Source: Phycisphaerales bacterium
Lineage (GTDB): Bacteria; Planctomycetota; Phycisphaerae; Tepidisphaerales; Tepidisphaeraceae
Assembly: GCA_028288875.1 (NCBI GenBank)
Contig: JAQGHK010000200.1
Coordinates: 1 to 7,255, forward strand
Direction: 5' to 3'
DNA length: 7,255 bases
Of this stretch, positions 1 to 6,049 are shown piece by piece. Within the stretch, counting starts at the first letter, position 1; every line of letters begins with the position of its first letter. The notes below the pieces were generated by a model. The model saw only the letters and a program-made list of their open reading frames with translations. It searched no databases and was not told the DNA's origin. Both the position numbers and the translations under genes were made by a program.

Positions 1-13
1 CCAGTACCGCCAA

Positions 14-49
14 CGGCAGCCGGGCGACATGGATGTCGCCCGGCTGCCG
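14..49. terminator. Perfect 17-bp inverted repeat, probable transcription terminator hairpin
   Basis: Bases 14-30 and 33-49 are exact reverse complements around a 2-base centre (GG), so the transcript would form a long GC-rich hairpin with a loop of about four bases. No T-run follows on either strand, so it is not a textbook rho-independent terminator. A hairpin this long and perfect in non-coding DNA beside a gene end is still best explained as a bidirectional terminator or a stabilising 3' hairpin. It could end an unseen gene to the left, or the minus-strand small-protein gene that ends at 117. The repeat is seen directly; the role is inferred. Confidence 0.5.
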
Positions 50-85
50 AATTCCTCGCGAGGCATTCGCGGGATTTCTGTGGGT

Positions 86-104
86 TTGCCGGTAGCGCCG
101 GCAA
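86..104. repeat. Short inverted repeat just beyond the small membrane protein gene
   Basis: TTGCCGG (86-92) and CCGGCAA (98-104) form a 7-bp stem with a 5-base loop. It begins 12 bases past the stop codon of the minus-strand gene ending at 117, the position expected of a terminator hairpin. There is no U-tract after it on that strand, so termination is only a possibility. A second short palindrome, CCTCGCGAGG, lies at 54-63. Apart from these and the hairpin at 14-49, nothing supportable is seen in 1-116. Confidence 0.35.
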
Positions 105-116
105 TAACTGGCGTGG

Positions 117-254
117 TTACTTCCCAAACATCTTGGCCACCACGAAAATCACAATGGCCCCGAACAATCCGCCGCCAAACAGCATATAGACGAGCGAATA
201 ACCGAGAGCGGCCAAGGGCATAGCGACAGTGGCGAGCGGCATGAGCGTGTTCAT
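117..254 (-). CDS. Small membrane protein of unknown function (45 aa)
   Basis: This short open frame encodes a very hydrophobic protein of 45 residues and ends in TAA. The frame runs upstream to an ATG at 317. I chose the ATG at 254 because GGAGGA (259-264, complement) sits 4 bases before it, whereas the ATGs at 317 and 278 have no properly spaced ribosome binding site. The sequence reads as two membrane-spanning stretches, roughly residues 5-23 and 26-41, joined by a YMLFGGG turn, with a short basic tail (KMFGK). No charged catalytic residues or known motif are visible, so I assign no function. It is divergent from the pilus-assembly ATPase gene. With the start at 254 the gap between the two genes is 69 bases, enough for divergent promoters. 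The upstream-start version would be 66 aa and nearly abut the ATPase gene. I am moderately sure the gene is real, from the strong Shine-Dalgarno site and coherent hydrophobic pattern. Confidence 0.6.
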   Translation of the reverse strand: MNTLMPLATVAMPLAALGYSLVYMLFGGGLFGAIVIFVVAKMFGK

Positions 255-258
255 CAGT

Positions 259-264
259 TCCTCC
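259..264 (-). promoter_or_regulatory. Ribosome binding site deciding the small protein start
   Basis: The minus strand reads GGAGGA, then ACTG, then ATG at 254. This strong Shine-Dalgarno match is the main reason for preferring the 45-residue form of the small membrane protein over the longer open frame beginning at 317. Confidence 0.6.
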
Positions 265-323
265 GGCGTAAGTGCCATTACACAATAGACCGTGATTCCG
301 GGGCTGGGCGTTAACATCTCTTT

Positions 324-1433
324 ATGTCCAAGCTTGCCGCTACCGCTTCGCCCTCATCAGACATTCCACGGCACGTGGACGCGTTGATGGCCCGCGCGGT
401 GGCGGCCGGCGCGAGCGACGTGCACATCGAGCCGATGGCCACCGGCGGCGAAGTGCGATTTCGCATCGACGGCCTGCTTCGGCCGGAGAGCACGGTTTCT
501 GCGGAAGTAGCGGCGGCGCTCGTCTCGCGATTGATGGTGATGGCGAACCTGCTCACCTACCGCCGTGATGTCCCGCAGGAAGGCGCGGCGCGAGTGAACC
601 TGCCGTCACCGATCGACCTGCGCATCTCCATCATGCCCACCACGCATGGCCTGCGCGCCGCCGTGCGTCTCCCCGCCGAACTCACGCAACCCAAGTCCCT
701 GAGCGCCCTCGGCCTCGATGTCCCCACGCGATCCCTGATCAATCAATTCATCCACGCCGACGGCGGCGTGCTGGCCATCGTCGGCCCGGCGGGCTCGGGC
801 AAAACCACGCTGGCGTACGCGGTATTGGAAGCCATCGCCGCCGATCAGCCGGGCCTCAGCATCGTATCCCTCGAAGACCCGGTCGAGCGCGATCTGCCGG
901 CCGTCACGCAGATTCAGGTGCGGCCGTTCGGGGAACTGTCGTATGCGGTCGCGTTGCGCAGCATGCTTCGCCAGGATCCCCAGGTGCTGATGCTCGGCGA
1001 AGTGCGCGACGCCGAGACCGCCAGCATCGCCATCCAGGCCGGGCTGAGCGGGCACCGGCTGGTCTGCACGCTCCACGCCGCCGACGCCGCGCAGGCTGTC
1101 GCGCGGCTGCTGGAGATGGGGCTGGAGCCGTACCAAGTGGCGGGCAGTTTGTTCGGCGTGATCACCCAGCGGCTGGTGCGCCGGAGGACCGCCGAGGGCT
1201 ACGCCGGGCGCGTGCCGATCGGCGAGGCCGTGCGCATCGATGAGCCGATGCGCCGCCGGATCGCCGCCAGCGCGGAAGCGGACGAACTACGGGCGATGTA
1301 CCGCCGATCCGATGGTTTCGTTTCTCTGCGCGATGCCGCCCTTCAGCGCGTGGCCGACGGATCAACCGACACCGCCGAGGTGCAGCGCGTGCTGGGCTTG
1401 GTCCCCTCTCCCGGTACGCCGGGAGAGGGCTAG
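324..1433 (+). CDS. Short GspE/PilB-family type II secretion / type IV pilus assembly ATPase
   Basis: A 369-residue hexameric AAA-type secretion ATPase that would power assembly of a (pseudo)pilus at the cytoplasmic face of the inner membrane. Family marks in order: the N2E-type domain opening (ASDVHIEP, residues 30-37; RFRIDG, 45-50), Walker A GPAGSGKTT (154-162), Asp box SLEDPVE (182-188), Walker B with catalytic Glu VLMLGEVRD (221-229), and His box around TLHAAD (249-254). GspE and PilB proteins are usually about 500-570 residues. This one lacks the whole N-terminal domain that contacts GspL or its equivalents. It also lacks the tetracysteine zinc module that normally lies between QRLVRR and GY.GR: here only TAE separates QRLVRRR (282-288) from GYAGR (292-296). 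The ATG at 324 is the only start that keeps the N2E helix; it has no clear Shine-Dalgarno site. The last nine codons and the TAG lie inside a hairpin repeat. A PilT-like motor is less likely because platform and prepilin genes follow directly. Confidence 0.93.
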   Translation: MSKLAATASPSSDIPRHVDALMARAVAAGASDVHIEPMATGGEVRFRIDGLLRPESTVSAEVAAALVSRLMVMANLLTYRRDVPQEGAARVNLPSPIDLRISIMPTTHGLRAAVRLPAELTQPKSLSALGLDVPTRSLINQFIHADGGVLAIVGPAGSGKTTLAYAVLEAIAADQPGLSIVSLEDPVERDLPAVTQIQVRPFGELSYAVALRSMLRQDPQVLMLGEVRDAETASIAIQAGLSGHRLVCTLHAADAAQAVARLLEMGLEPYQVAGSLFGVITQRLVRRRTAEGYAGRVPIGEAVRIDEPMRRRIAASAEADELRAMYRRSDGFVSLRDAALQRVADGSTDTAEVQRVLGLVPSPGTPGEG

Positions 1434-1450
1434 AGAGAGGGTCTTCACTC
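1404..1450. repeat. Hairpin repeat element overlapping the end of the ATPase gene
   Basis: CCCTCTCCCGG (1404-1414) and CCGGGAGAGGG (1419-1429) form a perfect 11-bp stem with a TACG loop. It is followed by CTAGAGAGAGGGTCTTCAC, resembling the tail of a repeat family (CCCTCTCCC...GGGAGAGGGCTAGGGTGAGGGTCTTC) that I recall from many planctomycete and other GC-rich genomes; the family match is from memory, not a search. The left arm is translated as the ATPase tail PSPGTPGEG and the element supplies its TAG stop (1431-1433). The right boundary is estimated. As a hairpin within the operon it may affect transcript stability or the ratio of ATPase to downstream proteins, which is inference. Confidence 0.7.
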
Positions 1451-1496
1451 CTCCGGATTCTTTGTGGAGTGCACCCGTTGGCCGGACATTGTTTGT

Positions 1497-1502
1497 GGAG
1501 GA
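1497..1502 (+). promoter_or_regulatory. Ribosome binding site deciding the GTG start of the first platform gene
   Basis: GGAGGA lies 7 bases before the GTG at 1510. The open frame continues upstream as far as an ATG at 1240, but that part overlaps the ATPase gene and the hairpin repeat and looks nothing like a GspF N-terminus. This site fixes the start at 1510. Confidence 0.75.
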
Positions 1503-1509
1503 AGCCGGC

Positions 1510-2802
1510 GTGAACGCATTCAGTTACACCGCAGTGCAGTCCGACGGCACGCCGATGCACGGCACCATCGACGCCACCAGCACCGAAGACGCCGTCCGGC
1601 GATTGGCGGCGATGGGATTGCAATCGATCGCCATCGCCCCGGCCTTTGCCACCGCCGTCGCCCCCACAATGGCGAGTCCTGCCACCGATGCGGCCGGGCA
1701 CGGTGGCGCCCAGTCAAGACTCAGGCCGGCGGACCTGCAGACGTTTAACGAATATCTCCTCCAGATCAGCCGCGCCGGCCTGCCGATTGAAGGCGGCCTC
1801 ACCGCCCTGTCGCGTGAACTGCAATCCGGCAAACTGAAAGACGCCATCGACGCCCTGGCGAACGACCTGCGCTCCGGCGTGCCGCTGGAAAAGGCCGTCG
1901 CCGGGCGGCGCGGCAGCTTTCCGCCGTTGTACGGCCACCTGATCGACGCCGGTGTTCAGTCGGCCGACCTGCCGGGTGTGCTGGGCCGCTTCGGCAAGCA
2001 CGCGCAGACGGTGGCCGACCTGCGCTCGGCGCTCTGGCGCGCCTGCTCCTACCCGGCCGTCGTGTTCATCGCGCTGCTGATCCTGCTCGCATTCCTCGGC
2101 TACGGCGTGCTGCCGAAATACTTCATGCTCGTCGACAAGATGGGCTACCAGTCGTACCACCGCGTCGGCCCCGGCTTGGATATCGAGAATCACCAGGTCA
2201 GCCTGCCCGCCATGGCGTGGGCGATGCTTTATCTCGGGCGGCTCGCGCCATACATCCTTGGCCTGATGCTGTTCGCCGGCGTGGCGCTCGCCGTCATCTA
2301 CTTCGTGCTGCGATCAACGGGCAACGAGCGCGGCATGGTCGACACGCTGACGCGCCTGCCGATCATCGGCCGGGCGCTGCGGGACAGTTACGTGGCCTCC
2401 TGGCTGGACATCGCCTCACTCGGCGCGGCTGCGGGGCTGGACCTGCCGCGGGCGTTGCGCCTGGCGGGTAACGCCGTTGCCCTCCCTTCAATCCAGCATG
2501 ACACCGACGCCATTGTCGGCCGACTGGAAAGCGGGCAGCCCGTGGGCGATGTGCCAATGTCGCGTCTGCCGGCGACCGTTCCCTTAGCAATCGAAATGGC
2601 CACCGGCCCGGGCCAGTTGCCCGAAGCGCTGTCGTCTCTGGCGAATCAATTTGAACAACAGGCGCGTCGGCAAATCGCCGTGCTGCCAAGCCGGGTGATG
2701 CCCGCCCTGCTGGTCTGCATCGGCCTGCTGGCGGGCGGGATTATGTACAGCCTGTGGGTGCCGCTGGCGCAATTGCTCAGCGGCCTGACGGGGAGCTACT
2801 GA
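1510..2802 (+). CDS. GspF/PilC-family inner-membrane platform protein, first copy
   Basis: A 430-residue polytopic protein of the type II secretion / type IV pilus platform family, expected to sit in the inner membrane and couple the assembly ATPase to pseudopilin insertion. The GTG start is preceded by a strong Shine-Dalgarno site and yields the standard family opening, (M)NAFSYTAVQSDGTPMHGTI, with the ATSTEDAVRRLAAMGL segment that follows it in GspF proteins. The first cytoplasmic F domain covers about residues 75-180 (ISRAGLPIEGGLTAL; FPPLYGHLIDAG; SYPAVVF). Membrane segments are near 182-200, 247-267 and 396-418. The second F domain runs from about 285 to 395 (AAAGLDLPRALRLA; GPGQLPEALSSLA). 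The usual GE.SG motif of the first domain is degraded to GVQSADL. The loop after the first membrane segment is longer than usual. Three bases separate its TGA from the next gene, a second and different family member. Length fits the family (about 400 residues). Confidence 0.9.
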   Translation: MNAFSYTAVQSDGTPMHGTIDATSTEDAVRRLAAMGLQSIAIAPAFATAVAPTMASPATDAAGHGGAQSRLRPADLQTFNEYLLQISRAGLPIEGGLTALSRELQSGKLKDAIDALANDLRSGVPLEKAVAGRRGSFPPLYGHLIDAGVQSADLPGVLGRFGKHAQTVADLRSALWRACSYPAVVFIALLILLAFLGYGVLPKYFMLVDKMGYQSYHRVGPGLDIENHQVSLPAMAWAMLYLGRLAPYILGLMLFAGVALAVIYFVLRSTGNERGMVDTLTRLPIIGRALRDSYVASWLDIASLGAAAGLDLPRALRLAGNAVALPSIQHDTDAIVGRLESGQPVGDVPMSRLPATVPLAIEMATGPGQLPEALSSLANQFEQQARRQIAVLPSRVMPALLVCIGLLAGGIMYSLWVPLAQLLSGLTGSY

Positions 2803-2805
2803 ATC

Positions 2806-4212
2806 ATGGCGAGCGACCCGAACATGCCCAGTCCGCCGATCCCACCGGTGCCCCCCGTGCGAACCAGCCGGAACCAGGCGGCGGGCATTCTCTGGCTGAT
2901 CGTCGGCGCGTTGCTTCTGGCGGCGCTGCTGCTCCTGTGGTTGTGGCCGTTCCCGCCGGAGGCGAATCCGATTGAGTGGGCCCTGCGCCTGTTTTCCAAT
3001 TCGCCCAGTAATAGCGGCTCCGGCTATCTGCGGCGGCAATACGGCGCCAGTGTTCTCAACGGCCCGCAGGCGTTCGCCGTCATTCTTCCGATTGCCCTGG
3101 GCGTGCTGTCGCTCGCCGCTTTATCTAGCAGCCTGCAACTGCAACGCCGGCGCGCGGCCGCGCTCGTGCTGGGGCACCTGGCGTCGGCGATTCAGCTCAG
3201 TATGCCGCTGTCGATGTATCTGCGTTCGGCCGCACGGGGTGAGCAGCGATTGCCGCGCAAGCGGCTGCTGCAATTGGCCAGTGACCTGGACGCCGGCGAC
3301 AGCATCTCCGGCGCGCTCGCCGACGCCGCGGGCGAACTGCCGCCGCTGGTGCTGGACCGGGTGGCCGCCGCTGAGCAGTCTTTTTCGCTGACGCACGCGC
3401 TCGGCGACATTCTGGAGCGCGAGCGCCGCCGCACGGCCGAGCCCGCGCCGGGCGTGCCGAGCCGGGCCTACGCCGCCATCGTGCTGGCGACGATGACGCT
3501 GGTCACCTGGCTGATCCTGATTTTCGTCATGCCGAAGTTCGCGCAGATTTTCGCCGACTTCAAGCTGAAGCTACCGAACGTCACGCTGGTGCTGATCGGC
3601 GACTTTCCGGTGCTGCTGTCGACCCTGATTCTGCTGGCAGCCGCCATCTCCCTGCTCGTGTTGCTGTCGCGCATCACACGGATGCTCTTCACCGCGCGCA
3701 CCGCGCCTGACCTGCTCGGCTGGGCGACCGATCCGATCCAATGGTTCACCCCGATCTACGGCCGCCTGACGCGCAACCGGCAGATGGCGCTGGTGTGCGA
3801 AGCCTTGGCCGAGGCGCTGATTGCCGGCCGGCCGATGCCGGAGGCGATCGGCATCGCCACGCTGCCGTCGATGAATCGCGTGCTGCGGAAAAAGCTGCGC
3901 GCGTGGCGGGCCGGGGTTGAAGATGGTGCGCCATTGACGAGCGCCGCGCGCAGCGCCGGCGTGCCGCGGCTGCTCTGCGACGTGCTGGCCGGCACCACAG
4001 CGGATGATGGCAGCGGCGCGGTCAGCGCCGTCGTCTTCGCCGGGCGGGCATACAACGGCGCTTCGGGCCGGCTGGCCGCGGTGCTGTCGGCGATCGCGCC
4101 GATCGTCCTCACCGGTATCCTGGCGGCGTTCGTGGCGTTCCTGGCATTGGCCATGTTCATGCCGATGATTTCCCTGATCGACGGCATGACCGGCGCAACG
4201 AGGGTCCGATGA
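2806..4212 (+). CDS. GspF/PilC-family platform protein, second and divergent copy
   Basis: A 468-residue membrane protein that starts 3 bases after the previous stop, with GGGGAG (2790-2795) 10 bases before its ATG. Family identity rests on VMPKFAQIFADF...LPNVTLVL (residues 241-262), the signature of the periplasmic loop after the first canonical membrane segment, and on a second F domain at about 320-425 (MALVCEALAEALIAGRPMPEAI). Its first F domain (about 118-212) is weakly conserved: the FP.LY..GE.SG region is reduced to LPPLVLDRVAAAEQSF. Unlike ordinary GspF it carries a proline-rich N-terminus (PSPPIPPVPPV), a very hydrophobic segment at 26-48 and another at 88-108 before the first F domain. 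Canonical segments follow near 222-243, 266-288 and 428-455. Adjacent unlike F proteins recall TadB/TadC of the Tad pilus, although both here are full-length two-domain proteins. A heteromeric platform is inference. Confidence 0.87.
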   Translation: MASDPNMPSPPIPPVPPVRTSRNQAAGILWLIVGALLLAALLLLWLWPFPPEANPIEWALRLFSNSPSNSGSGYLRRQYGASVLNGPQAFAVILPIALGVLSLAALSSSLQLQRRRAAALVLGHLASAIQLSMPLSMYLRSAARGEQRLPRKRLLQLASDLDAGDSISGALADAAGELPPLVLDRVAAAEQSFSLTHALGDILERERRRTAEPAPGVPSRAYAAIVLATMTLVTWLILIFVMPKFAQIFADFKLKLPNVTLVLIGDFPVLLSTLILLAAAISLLVLLSRITRMLFTARTAPDLLGWATDPIQWFTPIYGRLTRNRQMALVCEALAEALIAGRPMPEAIGIATLPSMNRVLRKKLRAWRAGVEDGAPLTSAARSAGVPRLLCDVLAGTTADDGSGAVSAVVFAGRAYNGASGRLAAVLSAIAPIVLTGILAAFVAFLALAMFMPMISLIDGMTGATRVR

Positions 4213-4553
4213 AACACCGACGCGGCTTCATGTTCATCGATGCCATCGTGGCGCTCGGCCTGCTGACCAGCGTGGCGATGCTGCTGGTGGTCGCGCGCAG
4301 CGGCATGACGCGGGTGACGCGCCAGGCCGACGATCACCGCGCCGCCGTGCGGGCGGCCGAGCGGGTGCTGATCGAAGCGGCGCTGCCGAATGCATCGACG
4401 TCAAACGCCTCGCCCGCCACACAGCCGGCGGTCGAAACCAGCATCGCCGACCTGCCCACGCCTGCGCCGGCCGGGTGGAAATGGGTCAGCGTGCGGGCCA
4501 CCGTGAACGGCCACGCCGCGGAATTGAGCGGCCTGGTGCGGAGGCCGTCATGA
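4209..4553 (+). CDS. Prepilin-like minor pseudopilin, GspI/PilV type (114 aa)
   Basis: A small protein with a class III (type IV prepilin) leader: KHRRG then FMFIDAIVALGLL. Cleavage by prepilin peptidase is expected between Gly6 and Phe7, leaving a hydrophobic assembly helix at about residues 7-30. The +5 residue, normally Glu, is Asp11, a conservative change. The rest of the protein is a short helix (residues 33-56), a Ser/Thr/Ala/Pro-rich linker (57-82), and a PAGWKWVSVRATV strand segment that resembles the C-terminal part of GspI minor pseudopilins. Its ATG overlaps the upstream TGA in ATGA and GAGGG sits 4 bases before it, so translation is probably coupled. Position right after the platform genes and before a J-like and a K-like gene supports the I-type assignment. 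The family match beyond the leader is moderate. Confidence 0.8.
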   Translation: MKHRRGFMFIDAIVALGLLTSVAMLLVVARSGMTRVTRQADDHRAAVRAAERVLIEAALPNASTSNASPATQPAVETSIADLPTPAPAGWKWVSVRATVNGHAAELSGLVRRPS

Positions 4554-5005
4554 GCAAAAGCCAATCGATCCGTTCGCCCCGCCGGAGCGGCTACATGCTG
4601 ACGGAAATGATCGTCACGATTGCGCTGATCAGCCTGGCCGCCGGGATGGCGACGCAGTTGATCATCCGCATCTTCGATACCGGCTATTCACTGCAGGCCG
4701 GCGAACAGGAAGGCTTGGCCGCCGAGCGAGCCGTCGCGCGGCTGCGGCAGGATGTGGAACGGGCCAGCACGATATCCCTCACGAATGATGCGGCGAAAGG
4801 CGCGACGCTGAATCTCGGCAGTGCCGTGTGGTCGAGCGAATCGAATGCACTCATCCGCACCGCCGGCGGGCAGATCGATCGCTTCGAAAGCCTGCCCGCT
4901 GCCCCCGCGTTAGCCGCCCATGACGGCATGGTGACACTGCACGTTGGCGACGCCGATTGGGCCTTCGCCCCGCTAGCCGACGTGGCGACGGGAGGGACGC
5001 GATGA
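4550..5005 (+). CDS. Prepilin-like minor pseudopilin, GspJ/PilW type (151 aa)
   Basis: The leader SPRRSG is followed by YMLTEMIVTIALISLAAG, a classical type IV prepilin signal with the conserved Glu at +5 (Glu19). Cleavage is expected between Gly14 and Tyr15. Tyr in place of the usual Phe at +1 is uncommon. The assembly helix runs to about residue 42 and is followed by an AGEQEGLAAERAVARLRQDVERA stretch typical of GspJ/PilW proteins, where LR.D.. precedes a globular beta domain. I chose the ATG at 4550 because GGAGG (4540-4544) lies 5 bases before it and it overlaps the preceding TGA as ATGA. The frame is open upstream to 4475, but that would place the prepilin leader far inside the protein. 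At 151 residues it is shorter than the GspJ proteins I know (about 200). Confidence 0.83.
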   Translation: MSKSQSIRSPRRSGYMLTEMIVTIALISLAAGMATQLIIRIFDTGYSLQAGEQEGLAAERAVARLRQDVERASTISLTNDAAKGATLNLGSAVWSSESNALIRTAGGQIDRFESLPAAPALAAHDGMVTLHVGDADWAFAPLADVATGGTR

Positions 5006-5373
5006 AATCTGAAATTCAAAAGAAGCGCACGCACGGCATGGCAACGGTAATGGCGGTCGTCGTCATCGGCCTGCTCGCCTCGGTCCTGACGGCAACGGCC
5101 GCGCGGGCCGTGATCGAACAGCGCCGGTCCGCTGCGACAGGCTTGGAGGCGCAGGCCTCCCGCCTGCTCGCCGCCGCAACGCAAATCGCCCGTCAGCAGA
5201 TCGCCGACGCAAAACCGACCGACGGTCCGATCGAAATGCCCCTCGGCCACGCCACGCTCGCCTGGCACGGCGCATCGGCGGAGCGATCGTGTGACGTAGC
5301 GATCGATCTCGGCCCGGTGAAACGCGCGGCCACGCTGGCCTTCGCCGACGGCCGGATTATTCGTGTGGATTGA
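5002..5373 (+). CDS. Prepilin-like protein, GspK/PilX type, much reduced (123 aa)
   Basis: The N-terminus KKRTHG then MATVMAVVVIGLLASVL is the pattern of GspK/PilX proteins: a basic leader ending in Gly12, then a hydrophobic helix (about 13-32) without Glu at +5 (here Met17). Lack of Glu5 is a known mark of GspK, which sits at the pseudopilus tip with GspI and GspJ, and the three genes are in that order here. GspK is normally about 300 residues with an inserted helical domain. This protein has only about 90 residues after the helix, rich in short strands (GHATLAWHG; AATLAFADGRIIRVD), so the inserted domain is absent. The ATG at 5002 overlaps the upstream TGA in ATGA and follows GGAGGG (4991-4996) by 5 bases. 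It ends the operon. Export and pilus-tip location are inferred from family logic. Confidence 0.75.
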   Translation: MKSEIQKKRTHGMATVMAVVVIGLLASVLTATAARAVIEQRRSAATGLEAQASRLLAAATQIARQQIADAKPTDGPIEMPLGHATLAWHGASAERSCDVAIDLGPVKRAATLAFADGRIIRVD

Positions 5374-5393
5374 CGTCTGAGTGGAGCCAGACG
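5374..5393. terminator. Small hairpin between convergent genes
   Basis: CGTCTG (5374-5379) and CAGACG (5388-5393) form a 6-bp stem with an 8-base loop. It starts directly after the last operon stop (TGA, 5371-5373), and the convergent oxidoreductase gene ends at 5399. The 25-base convergent gap is where a bidirectional terminator is expected, but the stem is short and no T-run follows, so this is tentative. Confidence 0.3.
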
Positions 5394-5398
5394 AACCC

Positions 5399-6034
5399 CT
5401 ACGCCAGCCGCACTGTTTTCTTCTCGCGAATGGCTTCTTTAATCCGCGTGATAATTTCAATGTCGCGCAGCCCCTCTTCGCCCGGCGACGTGCAGGGCTT
5501 TGCGTTCAGGATGCATTCAGAAAAGTGATCCATTTCACTCGCGAAGTGATTCTTCGGCGGGATTTCGAATTCATACGTCGTGTCGCCCTGCTGCGTTCTG
5601 AGCTTCTGGCCGTTGTAACGGAAGGCCGGGTCGAGCTCGACGTAGCCGTTGTCGCAGTGGACGCGGAAGCGGTCGCTGCGGCCGGTGCCGAAGCCGCACA
5701 GGCACTGCGCCATCGCGCCGCTGGGGAATTTCAGCGTAAAGACCACACTCTCGGCCACATCGTGGAAGCGGTCGCTGTTCGGCGGCTGATGCAGCATGCC
5801 GCTGACTTCGATCGGCTCCTCGCCGGTGAGGTATCGGCAGGCGTTCAAACAGTAAATGCCGACATCGCCGAGCGGGCCGCCGGCGGTTTCGTTGCTCAGG
5901 CGGATGTTGGGCGCGTAGGTGTTCTGCGTGTCGGTCGCTTCGATCATTTTGATCGGCCCGAAGCTGCCGCTGCGCAGTAGCTCGACGGCTTTGAGGTTCG
6001 TCGGCTCGTAGTGCAGCCGGTAGGCGATCATCAA
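5399..6034 (-). pseudogene. Gfo/Idh/MocA oxidoreductase, C-terminal part, cut off by an in-frame stop
   Basis: This fragment (up to 211 residues from a TTG at 6034) is the substrate-binding alpha/beta half of a Gfo/Idh/MocA dehydrogenase. Marks: MIAYRLHYEPTNLKA right at the beginning, then GGPLGDVGIYCLNACRYL (residues 52-69), where the DVGIY Asp and Tyr match the catalytic region of glucose-fructose oxidoreductases. The C-terminal sheet (CLCGFGTGRSDRF; GYVELDPAF) and closing helix (DIEIITRIKEAI) are intact. It is in the same reading frame as the N-terminal half (6050-6544), separated only by TAA and five sense codons (VSGCQ). The break is therefore a single nonsense change, not a frameshift or deletion. 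There is no convincing ribosome binding site before the TTG at 6034 or ATG at 6031, so independent translation is doubtful. Conservation past the stop implies a recent mutation or a base-calling error. Confidence 0.85.
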
Positions 6035-6049
6035 CTGGCAGCCGGAGAC

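Noticed and set aside
255..323. Promoters for the divergent small gene and the operon
   Set aside because: The gap must contain start signals, but no -35/-10 pair with acceptable spacing stands out on either strand.
606..1136. Long minus-strand open frames opposite the ATPase and platform genes
   Set aside because: These are shadows of GC-rich codon usage; they have no ribosome binding sites or recognisable motifs and the opposite strand is clearly coding.
1240..1509. Upstream extension of the first platform gene to an ATG at 1240
   Set aside because: It overlaps the ATPase in another frame and translates the hairpin repeat. The family N-terminus and a strong ribosome binding site place the start at 1510.
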